Counted from the first letter of the stretch, positions 41,263 through 53,055 are shown. The stretch is 64,000 nucleotides of DNA from Diphasiastrum complanatum (GCA_029204225.1 CM055109.1:40223791-40287790); one strand, 5' to 3'. The notes: generated by a model from the letters alone, not told the origin. Made by a program: numbers and translations.

Positions 41263-42448
41263 GGCTTGGTGGAATGACTCGGCCGATGCTTCTTCATAGA
41301 CCGAAAGCACAGAATCTAGGTGGAAGCCATGGATTTTGTTTTCCAGGTGAGAGGCGGATAGAAGAGACAACAAGGAACCATCAGCGAATTGCTACTTAGT
41401 ATTGCTCTTAATAGCTCGTTTGAGCTCACCTGACAGTCTTGCCTGTTATATGTTTAAGAGGGGCTTTGGCTAACTTGGTATAGGACTCAATGATCCGATG
41501 GAGGATTTTTGAAGTGATGCGGTCTTTCCTGAGGTTGCCAACCATCATGAAGCTGTTCAGGAGCTGGGTAGCAGCGTGTATGGAAGGCTCAGTGATGGCA
41601 TCGAGGAGGTATCCGTCATTGGTCTAGTGCAGATCATTGGTTAAGTCGATATAAGGCTTGTGTTCTAGATGCTATACCCATGGCAACAAGGGCGACCTCA
41701 GTGACGCGCACCTTGTGTGTTGTTCCCTGAAAGGTGATATAAAATTTGGATTTCTCTTCCTTCCACGTACTGAAGGCAAGAGTGATGAAATCCATGTTGA
41801 TTCTCCCAAAAAAGGCTCTCTCATAAATACCCATTACAGTGAGCATAGGCTCTGCAAGGGTCATCCACTGAGTGACCATGCTTGTGCTAGGGAGGATCAT
41901 GATGTCCGTTGCAGATGGGACATCACGATGGATAGTATAACGTGGAGACTGGGACGTATATGTGGAAGACATGATGATCAAAAATGAAAAGTAAGATGCA
42001 TGATAGTATATCAGAAAGCAGTTCAGGAAGTCTAGAAGGCTTTGGTTGTGGGAAAAAATTTGCAAGAGCTTCGCTAGCACAAGTGAGGAATGAACTGAAT
42101 TCAGCCAACTTATAGGTGAATTTGGAGGGTCCATTACACTGAATACTAGTTTGGCTGATCAGTTTTGAACAAAAATTTGTAGGCATGTACAGTACTGTGA
42201 AAATAGGCTATAAAATTCTTGACGAAGGTTTCTGGGGATCTAAACCTATCAGGCAAACATTTTCCAGGGCTGGCGAAAGATGAACCTTCACCCAAGAGGG
42301 TCCTTCGTCCAGGTAATGTCATAAATGTATTTTTTCAAGATCTGAGGCTATGGCCAACCTAATTTTGACATTTTAAGATCATCTAGCATGTCAACGAAGG
42401 TTCATAATGAGAGTAAGGTGCTCGGCGAAGGTTTCCAAAATGGCATAT
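41263..42448 (-). pseudogene. second copy of extra gypsy ORF N-terminus
   Basis: Nearly identical to 35738-36925. It includes the 166-codon frame at 42134-41634 (the same FGRINMDFITLAFSTWKEEK segment), and shares the stop that ends the frame at its low-coordinate end. On its right it jumps directly to copia gag sequence equivalent to 39361 onward, through an ATAT shared by both parents. It has no LTR or integrase of its own. Confidence 0.85.
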
Positions 42449-43158
42449 CCAAAACATCATTCATCTCGAGAAGTGACTCCATCCTCACTTTCCACAATGA
42501 ATAGCTACTTGAGGTAAGCCTATCATTGGCTTCCAACATGACTCCAATTGAGGTTGCCATGTAGCAATGACTTGATCTTCTCTTACAACCTATTTCAATG
42601 CACAAAGCACTCCTTTGAACAACAACAAATACTTTCAAAAGAAATCACCAAGATTTGAAACTATCTCACAAATTCTCTTCTAGCACTTATCCAAGCAAAT
42701 CAACACATAGAATCATGGAATCTTGATCAACCTATGATCTATCCTCAATATAATGACTTTTTCCACTTCCTAAGATTGAAACACACTCAAATGAAGTCCA
42801 ACAACCTCACTATCTAGCGATCCAATCAAAATTAGGGTTTTGACAAAATCACAAAAAATTGACTATTCCAAAGCTACATGCAAATGCTAGAAATTTGATA
42901 TGCAATCTATAAGCCACCACTTAGGCTGATCCAATGATCCAAAAAGTGGCCAAATCCAATATGTGAATTCAAAAATCAGAATTGATCAAGTATATTGACC
43001 TATGTAGTGTTTTGATCTACAAAAGATCCAATCTACAAAAGCAAAAAAACTCAATTTTGTTGTAGAATCCTCCCTAGCATGCTCTAGACTTGATATCACC
43101 AAATCATTTATAGATCTGATTTCCTCCTTCATAACCTGAAACACAAGCTTTGATACCA
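42449..43158 (-). pseudogene. copia gag N-terminus and leader, second copy
   Basis: Copy of 39361-40073. Retains the gag start (MATSIGVMLEANDRLTSSSY, LWKVRMESLLEMNDVLD) and then runs straight into the gypsy-derived segment. The leader and a primer-binding site with one mismatch (43147-43158) follow. Confidence 0.85.
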
Positions 43159-43808
43159 CGTGAAAGACTTTAGATCCTTAAGATCCAATCTACTTGAATG
43201 ATCTTTGGTTAGAAAGAGAAATACACTACCAATTTCACCAATGTAAAAAAATCAGCATCTACACACAAAATGAGATGCAAACACCAATAGAACTTGATCA
43301 AACCTGAATGAAATGAAAAAGTACTGTTGTTGTCTCTACAAAACCAGAAAGCTACTGTATTTCATACGTGTGGATCCAAAAATAGCAAATATAGATCATT
43401 CTACACATAGAATTGCAAGCAATCACCAAGATAGTGCACCAATGGATAGTAGAACCCAAGCGAACCATGTATAAGCATGAAATGAGATAGAGAAGAGAGA
43501 AGATTGCTCTCTCCATGAGTTACATCCTTTTATAACAGGTCCAAACCCTATTTGGCCACTTGGCTTTCCCACCAAAATGCTAACCCTACTAATTTTGGGT
43601 GTAGATTCAATGTACCCAACTATTCAAATTTGAATCTACTCAAACTCGCATTCTAACATTCCCACAATTTCAAAAAGTGTTTATTCAAATGAAATTTAGA
43701 CTAATGAACTTTAAAAAGTTAATATCTAAGTCTAAAACAAGTTTTGGCCTCAATATGCCAAATATGAAAATATAGCAAAATGTGATGAAACTAGTTGAAT
43801 CTTTCACA
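43159..43808 (-). repeat. copia LTR, second copy
   Basis: 650 bp, the same length as 40074-40723 and bounded by the same flanking gene-like sequence. The terminal CA on the minus strand has become CG, so the inner edge is mutated. Confidence 0.92.
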
Positions 43809-44458
43809 TTCAGCTGCGAATGGTTTTCCATCTGGGATGTTAAATCATTCTTGGATTGGTAGATGATGCAAAATCCTAATATACGTGAGTTAAATTTCTC
43901 AACTTTCAGTATCTTGATGATATTATGTTTGTCTAATTATAAGTATTTAGACATTGGCTAACATATACACTCAATGTTTTAAATTGCAGTTCCAATGCCC
44001 TGCAGTATCAACAAATACTGTTCATCAGTTTTGCAAGTCCTACTATCGTCTGTAAGGTCCTACAAGCATGAAGTTGTCATATATGAAGTTGTCCCAGAGG
44101 TGGATAGTGAAGTTGCACTGCTTGACGATCTGCCTCAAGCGGTTATGATTGGAATGTACATATCAATATATAAGTTGTGACACTTGTTGATATTAAATAC
44201 AAATATAAAAGATATTATCACATGATGTTGCATAGAACATATAGTCAAACAGAAAGTGGGCTATTATTGACAACCATGATTATTTTATTTCGATTTTGAT
44301 GACAAATGTAGATTTTCAAAATATTGAATACTATATGTTTGATGAAATCTTGAAGTCATTTGAGACAATTTTCTATTTCTTTTTTTGAAAGGTACATTGT
44401 TGCACGTCTACCATCCCAATGTTTATGTGGTTTTGACAATTTCTACGCTTCTATTTAA
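43809..44458 (+). pseudogene. unidentified gene fragment with three compatible exons
   Basis: Candidate exon a (43809-43858, GTAGAT donor) reads SAANGFPSGMLNHSWI and is cut upstream by the copia LTR. Exon b is 43990-44155, with acceptor TTAAATTGCAG and donor GTACAT; it reads VPMPCSINKYCSSVLQVLLS, then SYKHEVVIYEVVPEVDSEVA and LLDDLPQAVMIG. Exon c (44392-44458, acceptor TTTTTTTGAAAG) reads MYIVARLPSQCLCGFDNFYA before a TAA. All three join in one frame, so this looks like the 3' end of a real gene. I do not recognise the family. Copies lie at 40724-41260 and, inverted, at 53493-54416. It is probably a captured or disrupted gene end rather than an active locus. Confidence 0.5.
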
Positions 44459-44804
44459 ATCCTTTCAATGTATACGGTTTTCTTGTCTTGGTCTTACCTG
44501 TACATCAAAGAAACTTGTTAAACAATACCAACATTGAGATTACTTTAAACGCAAGCGCAAAATACTGAAAACACTGAAATGTGTATTAAAGAAAACACAC
44601 ATACACATACCAATCTCTCATTGACTCAAAAACAAAAGTGTTCAGGAATATCATATTGCAGCAAAGTAAGCTCTCATCAAATGTCAGTGTCCAATTTTCC
44701 TCCAACTCAATTGTTGCAATAATAGAATCATTTTGCCTTACTTGGATTTCTATTTATTTACTATAAAATCTTGATCCAATGTTTTTCATTCATTGCCAAC
44801 TTTG
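44459..44804. other. 3' flank of gene fragment
   Basis: Sequence downstream of the candidate terminal exon. Up to 44722 it is present in the inverted copy (from 53493). No feature is recognised beyond that. Confidence 0.5.
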
Positions 44805-45305
44805 GACCATCTTCTATAATAAAATGTCAAAGAAAGCATTTGTTTTTCTATATGATATCTAAATTTCATTGACGATCTATTAACTAAGCACTCAATATTG
44901 CCAATGCTCTTTTATCTCATTGATCATCTAGGAATCTTGATAACATATCGTCTATTAAATCACTACAAATAAACATTATCGTTGTTCTACAAATATGATA
45001 TTCAACAAAAAATTCTACAAACATTGCAAAAGACAAAAACCAGTGCAATCTATTGTTTTTTGAACCTGTGCTACATTTCATACAGTTTTGAATCTCCTTA
45101 AAAATCCTTGATCGGAAGCCCTCTGCTATGGTAGAATTCAGAGAAATCCATTATTCGCTTGAGAAAGAGGGTAATGATATCACTTCTAATCTTCCACCTA
45201 AACCATTAATGGATGGTGTGTAAGATGAATCATAGAAGAAAATACAAGAATCCAAAAGTGATCTCATGGAGCGGTTTTTGTATTGTAGAAGATAGATATC
45301 AGAAT

Positions 45306-45612
45306 GAATAAAGTCCATGATGTTGACAAGCGATTGGATAGGTTGTCATTTGATTATGCTTGATGGATACAAATTGCAAAAACCAATAGAAATATATATA
45401 GTTTAAATACTCAGATACACGTCTAGATGATTGATGAGTTGGCGAATTGTATAGGTCACCATTCAAATAACGTACATAGCAAATAACATCCATGATGCCG
45501 ACTAGGGATTGTATAGGTTGCCATTTGATTATGCTTGATGGATACAAATTTGCAAAAATCAATAATAAAATATATCATTTAAATACTCAGATACAGGTCT
45601 AAATGATTGATC
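45306..45612 (+). repeat. 176-bp tandem pair
   Basis: The unit beginning TCCATGATG(T/C)-GAC near 45311 recurs near 45489, sharing GATTATGCTTGATGGATACA and ATACTCAGATACA. The pair is also present at about 57024-57330. Minus-strand frames across it are by-products. Confidence 0.85.
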
Positions 45613-46559
45613 TCCAAAATTTACAAGTGCATTTGAGTTTGTCATTTGAACTTATGCCTTCCACTCTAATTTTCTTATGCATGTACACATGACGTTGAAC
45701 CAAGACCTCTAAAATGGATCGACCATCAGGTGAAACTTTGAAGTCTGAAATTCTATCTTTCCAAAAGCTCCTATGATCCATATTTGATTTTCTCTTTTTA
45801 CCGAAAACACTTCTTGATGAGGGATGCATGAAAACCCACTGAAACTTTCTTTAGATACGTGGTATCCAAGAGCCATCAGAGTCTTTTTCATTACAAACAG
45901 AAAGTGAGACTGCTTTGTGGTCGGCTTTTGGAAGCTATTGAAAAGCTAAAAGAAGAAGAACAGTAGAGCTTGAAACTAAAAGTAGATGAATCAGTTTGAA
46001 AATAAAAAACCAAATTTGTAATAAATGTTGGCGGTCTTTCGTAAACTATATATGTTACTCTAACTATGGTTAGATCAAAATAGACTTACTTTAACCACAA
46101 GTGTTAAGTCTCGTTGGGAAACTCACGGGCAGCAATTACGGTCCAATCACAAGTCAAGAGCTTTGAATTGTAAAAAAATATGACCGGAAAGCTCCAAAAA
46201 CAATTTTGACCAAGAAACAATGTTACAATCTTTCATAGGTGTAAATATACACATGGGCCAAGGGTATGTCGAACAGTTGAAAGGTCAAAAACAACATCTT
46301 GACAAAAGGCCCTTCTCAAAACTCCTCTAATGGATGGAAGAAATCAATGGCAAAATTGCTCAAATGGTGGAAATCTCTTCTTGACGCTTGAAGATGGTTT
46401 TCAATCAAGGAAGACTTGTCTTGGCTATGCTGATATTGCTGAAATTTTAGATTTATTGGCTAGTTTTCTCATCAAGTTCATGCCAAAGGATCTACTTGAG
46501 AAGCTATTTTTAGCTACTTAGGTCTCGGAGAAAACTAGCATAGTTATCAAGCTATATTT

Positions 46560-47604
46560 TGAGGGGTGTGCATAATATGCCAAATTTAGCTTGATCTTTT
46601 CTCATTATCATGTAAAATTAGCATCTTGTACATATTTTCGTGTTGATTTTGAAAAGTCAAGAGGCCTCCAACTCAAGTTCTAGTGAGTTTAGTTTTTTGC
46701 TAGTATGCAACCAAATCCACATCTCAATGTCCAATATGGCCCAATCAAATTAAGAGGTGTAGATCACAAAGCCAATCACATTAAGAGGTGCAGAATGGTT
46801 TTCATGTTTAGAGGTGCAAATAACTTGGCCAATCAAATTGTGAGGCTCAAGCTACTTGGTCCAATTATGGAAAGAGGTTAAAATTTAGAGGTCCAATCAT
46901 TATGAGAGGTGGAATCCATGAGGTCCAATCAAAATTGAGCATTCCTCATGCTAGATCTTGAACCACTACTATTTGGATGTGTGCTCTTCTTGTACATACA
47001 ATCTCTTTGAGAGTTAATACAATTTTGGATTTTTGTTTTTGTAATACCAAACAACAAGTGGTCTTTCTCTCTCTACCCAAGAGCAAGAGACTTGGTTTTG
47101 TCTCTCATAGTGAGTTTCACTTAGTTTTTTTCATGTGGATGTGAAAAACTAGCTTTGTAGCGGGTATTTCCTATCTATCTTCAGCCCTAGATCCAAGCTC
47201 AATCAAACATCAAAGAACGAAGAGGATTAACTTGTTGTCACGCGAAGATTCATTCCCATGACAACAATAGCAAAGTTCATTATCAAGCACATGCTTATGA
47301 TCCACATCTAACAAACCATTAACACTACAATCCATTAACACTAGCAATTAACACTACTCAAACAATTAACACTAGCAATTAACACTACTCAAACAATGAT
47401 AGATCTTACTCTTCTCTGTCTCTCTTACGAAAAGTATAATAAAGATAAACTCCAACAAGTATCAAATCCAACAACTAGCAAATCCAAAGAAAATATGAGA
47501 AGGAAAAAACAAGAGCAAGGACATCCCATATCCATTTGAAAGAGGATCCACTTGTTTTATTGAAATGAAGAGTGAATGTACAAAATAATTTAAATCCACG
47601 CACG
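46560..47604 (+). repeat. LTR-like sequence with short internal repeats
   Basis: Contains a 35-45-bp imperfect minisatellite (CCAATCA-ATTAAGAGGTG(C/T)AGA words) at about 46735-46940, TCTCTCTACCCAAGAG near 47068, and CATTAACACTA repeats near 47330-47390. It resembles the gypsy LTR at 33.5-34.0 kb and parts of 1-400. Termini are not clear. At 47604 it abuts gypsy gag. Confidence 0.5.
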
Positions 47605-48824
47605 GTGTTCTTGATGAGAAGAAAATTGAAAGTGCCATACTGTTCTTATGTGGCAAAGCATCATCGTTGTGGCGAGATTTACTGGTGAAGCCAACTACTT
47701 GGGATGCGTTTGCGGAAGTTTTCAAGAAAGCTTTCGTAGTGCTGATGATGTGGACTACTACCTAAAGTTCGTGAACTGCAGGATGGATACAAAGAGTTTA
47801 GACTCTTATATCTAGGAATTCATGGACCTATGGAATAGGGTTCCATCATTCGATGTGAAGTTGGCACTTTGGCAGTTTGTCCTAGGTTTGCCAGCCGACT
47901 ATCAGAACGAATGCTGATGAAATGTGCTTCAAAACCTCAAGGATGCGTTTCAGATTGTGAAAGCATATGATTCCATAATGGTGGCACCCAGGAAGCAGTT
48001 TGTGTAAATTTCAACCACTTTGAAAATCAAGAAGGGTAAGAAGCGCGGTCCAGACCAAGCAAAATATTTTGACGGCTTAGATCAATCAACATCGAAACCC
48101 AGAAAGCCGAAGAGAAAGAGATTTAAGAAATCTATGTCCCAAAAAAAGGCTAAGAAAGAGAACTTATGTTTCGTCTGTAAGAAGCCTTGACATATGATAA
48201 AATTTTGTCCAGAAAGGAAGAAAGTGTCTGCTCACATGATTGAGATCCCAGGAGGCAATGGTAAGACTTTGAAAATTAACCTGATTGATTGTGAGTGTGA
48301 ATGTCCTTTTAGTACTCTTTCTTTCTTGCCTAATGAACTTTTCCATTTAATTGGCACAGTTAAAGATCAAGAAGTAAGTACTTTATTGGACAGTGGTTCA
48401 ACTCATAGTTTTATTAATTCTCGTCTTTGTGCAAAAACTCTGCTTGTAAACTGAAGCCAGCAATCATAGATATAAAGTTTATCTAGCTTCGGGATCAGAG
48501 TTGGAGACTTGGAACATAAAAGTCTCAAAGCTCCCAGTTTTGATGCAAGGACACACAGAATTAGTTAATTTTCATATTTTAGACCTAGCTCCTACTGATT
48601 TTATCTTAGGTTACAAATGGCTATTTAGTAAGTCGCCTTCTCTGATGATTGATTTTGAGAAGCATGTTCTGAATTTCAAGGAGGATGATAAGGTAGTTAC
48701 ATTATTTGGCAGTAATTTTGTACATCCGTTGGATCAGATTTTTATAGTTAATAAAATGGAGACATTGGATTATTCTGAGTATGAAGTTTTTTCAATATGC
48801 TATTCCAGTTGTGGATGTTCCTGA
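47605..48824 (+). pseudogene. chromovirus-like gypsy gag and protease
   Basis: Gag reads DEKKIESAILFLCGKASSLW, then WDAFAEVFKKAF. After a frameshift it continues DYYLKFVNCRMDTKSLDSY and LALWQFVLGLPADYQNE. A knuckle CFVCKKP-HMIKFC follows, with a stop where Gly is expected at 48188. The retroviral-type protease VSTLLDSGSTHSFINSRLC (Asp-Ser-Gly) lies at about 48374-48430. A further segment (LDLAPTDFILGYKWLFS, 48501-48824) leads towards RT. Stops at several points make it dead. RT and RNase H are missing: sequence jumps at about 48830-48980 to integrase. Confidence 0.85.
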
Positions 48825-48982
48825 AATGAATTCTCAACCATTCTTAATTGTATAAATTTAGATTATGAACAAGCAGTGAAAGAACAGATCATAAATGAAT
48901 TTTGAGTTAGAAACACAGGGGACTCAACTAACTAAGCAAGATAAGAAGATTGTAGAACAGTTCACCATTCGAGATAAGAAAA

Positions 48983-50304
48983 TTGTGGAACAATTCACCA
49001 TTTCGAGATGGATTACTATTTCAGAATGGGAAAGTTTGCTTACCTAGTGATGATGAGCTCAAACGTAAAATTTTGTTTGAATGCCAGGACATACCCTCAT
49101 GTGCAGGACATCCCGATATACACAGGGGTCTAGACTTGGTTAAAAGAAAATTTTATGTGCCAAAGCTCAAGCCATATGTTGTTAAATGCAAACCTTGTCA
49201 ACTAGCAAAGGATGAACATCATAAGGTTGGTGGTTTGTTTCATCCATTAGATATCCCAGATAAGAAATGGGAAAGCATATCTATGGATTTTGTAGTTGGA
49301 CTTCCAAAGACCCAATGGCAAAATGATTTCATTTGAGTTGTAGTGGATCGGCGAACTAAGTTAGTTGCATTCATACTAGTCAAGTCAACTATAAAGGCGT
49401 CTAATTTATCCCAAATCTTTGTTGAAAGATTATTTCGGTTGTATGGTCTGCCAAGTGAAATTGTTAGTGATAGAGATCCTAAGTTTAAAGGTCACTTTTG
49501 GTCAGCCGTATTCCATAAACTTGAAACTTCTTTGAGTTTAAGTTCTTCTAATCATCCTGAATCGGATGGCTAGATAGAAATGACTATCGAGGATATTTTG
49601 AGAACATATGTTTCTCACAGGCAATCTCATTGGGAAGATTATCTCCCACTGGTTGAGTTTGCATATAATAGTAGAAAAGATTCTGCTATAGGTTACAATC
49701 CTTTTATGCTTATGTAAAATTTTCAACCTAGATCTCCAGTAAATGTTGAGACAAAGTCTATTAAGATCTAGAAGGTTGCTGATTTTTTGCCTGATATGCA
49801 AGAAATGTTACAAGTGGCTAAGGATAGTATCCGAAGTGCTCAGGATAGAGCTAAACATTATACCGATCTTAAGAGATCTCCAAGGGATTTAAAAGTTGAT
49901 GACTGGGTATATCTTAGGATTCCAAAAGATTCTAAGACGTTACGTAAAGGGAAGCATTATAAGTTGTCTACCCGTTATTGTGGACCTTTCAAGATTGTAC
50001 GTAGAATTGGTTCTTTGGCGTATGAATCGATCTTCAAGAAAAATCGACTGCACACCCCGTATTTCACGTAAGTCGTTTGAAACTAAGTTTACATGATGGT
50101 GATATAGTAGGATCAGATGAGAATTTATCCCATTTGAAATATTTGTTGCTTATTGTACCTTTGGAACCTGAGAAAGTGCTCAGAACTAGAGATAAACAAT
50201 TGAGGAATCATTCTATCGCTGAGTTCTTAATTCAGTGGAAAGGTCATATTGAGGATGATGATTCGTGGGAGAGAGTTGATAGCATAAAGAAGAATTTCTC
50301 GTAG
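48983..50304 (+). pseudogene. chromovirus-like gypsy integrase with chromodomain
   Basis: In order: the zinc-binding region (GHPDIHRGLDLVKRKFY, CKPCQLAKDEH); the catalytic core (WESISMDFVVGLPK first Asp; EIVSDRDPKFKGHFW second Asp; SSNHPESDG then a stop before the Glu); a C-terminal module (DWVYLRIPKDSK, YCGPFKIVRRIG); and a chromodomain-like tail EFLIQWKGHIEDDDSWERVD (50219-50278). Chromodomains in plant chromoviruses target insertion to marked chromatin. Stops at 49337 and 49573 and a frameshift near 50070 inactivate it. The tail is absent from the duplicated copy. Confidence 0.88.
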
Positions 50305-50339
50305 TTTCTAAGGATAGAAACAGGTTAAGGAGGGAAGAA

Positions 50340-50856
50340 TGTTATGTCCATGACCAGTAAATAGGATACAGTATACTCCTAGTCTTGGATATACGGTACT
50401 CTAGTGAAACAAGCTGTTAGTTATGCCACGTCATACTAGACGTGACCCAAAAGTAGCTAATATCCTTGTGAGGCCCAAAACACACTAAATGGAGTTTAGA
50501 CAAGGTATGAGACAGCGTATGCATGTGTTGAGTTATCAATAGCAATTCTATGAATAGTTGGTCCATGCTTAGGACTCTATTCTAGGTGAATCTATGTACA
50601 GAGAACTTAGGGCTATGCATGGCTATGTGCCCAGGATGCTTTTGGCTCTATATATTGGGTCCAAACTCGTCCTACTCATTATGGTTGTGGATTCATTGTC
50701 AAGCTCTCACTCTACATTCATGCCTCTTGTTCCTTGGCTTGGGGGTGAGGCTTCTAGAGTTTGATTGGATGCTTCTACTTGGTTGGGTGGTTTCTCAATA
50801 GTGTGTTATCCATTGTGTTTGTGATTGGTAAGCAGGATCTAAGGAGCTTCTCTTAT
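50340..50856 (+). repeat. chromovirus gypsy 3' LTR
   Basis: Starts TGTTATGTCCATGACC directly after a purine tract (GGTTAAGGAGGGAAGAA) and ends CTTCTCTTATA at 50856. It is the 3' LTR of the 47605-50304 element and a diverged relative of 28197-28716. The terminal CA appears mutated to TA. Confidence 0.88.
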
Positions 50857-51064
50857 AATCTGTCGCGGTGTGTGGAGACCCATCAGGGAAATAGAAAAAT
50901 ACAAAAATATTTTGATCAAAAAAATACTTTTTAAAAAAGAATTTCTGGTGGTTATTTATTATGTATCTTATTATCTCATTATATTTGGTGCAGGCTTTTT
51001 ATGTTGATGAAGAAACTGTCATCAAGCCTGTTGGAAGTGCAATGCGATTATACTTGACTAGAGT

Positions 51065-51352
51065 ATGGAAAATTGTGGTGAAGCCATTGCTAATGGGCTT
51101 CTTTTGAAAGCGTTCATCGTTGTCTCTAAGGTTTCTGTGGGCGAGCCTAACTTCTCAATGGATGACGTTGAGACTTTGGGTGTTATTCGTGGAATGTGGA
51201 TGCTAGATGGCATTGTGGTTGATAGTGTCGAGTTTATGACCCGTGGCGAAGATGGATCTGAGCACTACTTTGTTTTGTGTTGTGAGAACACTGCTCATTT
51301 CACCGAGGCACCACCAACTCATGATGCAGATGGCATTTGGGTGCAGGATTGA
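51065..51352 (+). CDS. unidentified 95-codon ORF, possible gene fragment
   Basis: An ATG at 51065 opens 95 codons ending QD-stop. They include VSKVSVGEPNFSMDDVETLG, VIRGMWMLDGIVVDSVEFMT and EHYFVLCCENTAHF. It sits just after a TATTTGGTGCAG acceptor-like site (near 50983-50994). A second frame from that site (AFYVDEETVIKPVGSAMRLY) leads up to the ATG, so one frameshift may split a single exon. The balanced amino acid composition looks coding. I do not recognise a family, and it neighbours the gypsy LTR end and a copia RT, so it may be a captured fragment. Confidence 0.35.
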   Translation: MENCGEAIANGLLLKAFIVVSKVSVGEPNFSMDDVETLGVIRGMWMLDGIVVDSVEFMTRGEDGSEHYFVLCCENTAHFTEAPPTHDADGIWVQD

Positions 51353-51755
51353 TTGCTCATGTGACAAGGCAAGATATAAAGAGACAAGGCAAGAGTAGGG
51401 AGAAGATGCATTGATAGAAAATGGAATTATTGATGAAGAAATTTATCAGAATTTATTGCAAATAGCTTCACATGCAGCCTCCCAAATGACTTGCATGAGG
51501 ATATAACACTCCTTGACCAAGAAGATACATCCCTCTCATCAAGTGTTGCGGGACATGAAATTGTACCTTATGTTCATGTTGTGTCTCAAAGACAAGACAA
51601 AACAAATAGTAGAGCAAGGGGAGGAAGGGATCAAGAGAGTAAAGGTTCAAAATAATTGGACCCAGAGCAACTAGATCGCTTCTTCAGGAAGTGAGGATGA
51701 AATTGAGCATGGTTGTAAGTCATCAAAGCCAATCAGATGAGTATGAAAAAATACT
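51353..51755. other. short unassigned stretch before copia RT
   Basis: No feature recognised. It contains two GACAAGGCAAGA words near 51364 and 51385, and precedes the copia RT frame. Confidence 0.4.
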
Positions 51756-52979
51756 ATGGCAAAGATGGTAAGCATTCGAGTCATCATTTCACTTGCTACA
51801 ATTTATGGATGGGATCTATGGCAAATGGACATTTCAAATGCATTCTTGAATGGGGATTTTGAGGAGGAAGTGTACATGGAGAAACCCGAGAGATACATTT
51901 CATCAACAAAGCCAAATCATGTGTGTCTTGTACAAAAGAGTTTGTATGGCCTTAAGCAAGTACCAAGGAGTTGATATGCTAAGCCTAACATTTTTTTACT
52001 CTCTCAAGGCTTTGTTATGAGTGAGTATGATCATTCCCTTTATTATAGGTTTGTTGGAAATGATGTTACCATCTTGCTAATCTTTGTGGATGATATCATC
52101 TTGAGTGGTGGAGACAATCAAGATGTGGAGGATATCAAGAATGCTCTTAAGAAGGAGTTTGAGGTGCATGATCTTGGTAATTTGCATTACATTTTGGGAA
52201 TAGAAGTCATTAGATCTTCTCAATATACTTTCATTTGTCAAGAGAAGTATGCTAATTCTATTCTAGAAAGATTTCATATGGTAGATGCAAAAGCTATTGA
52301 TACACCTATGGAGTCTCATGTAAAGCTAACTATAAGAGGTAATGAAAGATCCTTCAAGGACATTACTCTCTATAGGAAGCTAGTTGGTTCACTCATCTAT
52401 CTAACCATTACTAGACCAGATCTAAGCTATTGTGCTGGAAGATTGAGTCAATTCATGCAAGATCCTAGTGAGGAGCATTGGAAGCTAGGAAAGCGAGTTT
52501 TGAGGTACATCATTGGAACTCAAGATTTTGGCATATTGTATGAGGGATCATCACCTGATATTTTTGGATTTTCAGATTCGGACTATGCTGGAGATGTAAT
52601 GGATAGGGGATCCATTAGTGCTTATTGTATTTTCATAGGTGATAAAGCTATATCATGGATGTTGAAAAAACAAGCCACTATCTCATTGTCATCTAGTGAG
52701 GCCGAGTACAAAGCTCTTACACATTGCACAAAGGAAATGGTATGGATCAAGAGGATGATCAAGGATCTTCACTTGTTGGATTATTCAGAGAGCCCCGTCA
52801 TCTTTTGTGACAATCAGTCAGCCCAAATAATGGCATCCAATCCTATCTTTCATGCTAGGAGCAAGCATATTGAGATACAATATTACTTTGTGAGAGAGCA
52901 AGTCATTGCAAAGGAGGTGGAGCTTCAACATGTGTCTTCAAGGGAATGTGTAGTTGATACCTTCACCAAAGCATTGTGA
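51756..52979 (+). pseudogene. copia reverse transcriptase and RNase H, one stop
   Basis: The frame 51756-52979 is open except for one TGA at 51972-51974, where the family has Trp (PRS-stop-YAK). It gives about 408 codons. RT motifs include WQMDISNAFLNGDFEEEVYM and a catalytic box IFVDDIILSGGDNQ with both Asp residues present. Connection: HDLGNLHYILGIEVI. RNase H: SDSDYAGDVMDRGSISAY, SSSEAEYKALTHC and FCDNQSAQIMASNPIFHARS, ending in VVDTFTKAL just before the purine tract at 53038-53055. It is the best preserved pol in the window. Upstream domains are missing, so it is a 5'-truncated element of family A. Confidence 0.92.
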
Positions 52980-53055
52980 AAGGACTTGTTCATAAAACAT
53001 AGGACTTCACTTGGAGTGCTATCAAAGTCTATGATAAAACTAGTTGAAGAGGGAG

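Larger units (their letters stand above)
44805..50146 (+). repeat. segmental duplication, copy 1 (partner 56523-60916)
   Basis: Direct repeat of about 5.3 kb against 4.4 kb. The partner lacks the equivalent of 47605-48572. Differences are sparse single bases. Both copies contain the same internal tandem repeat, the same LTR-like text, and the same in-frame stops in the gypsy integrase. Confidence 0.95.

Noticed and set aside
45299-45891. Minus-strand ORFs duplicated at 57017-57609
   Set aside because: They cross a 176-bp tandem repeat or lack any domain; identity between copies reflects segmental duplication, not selection.
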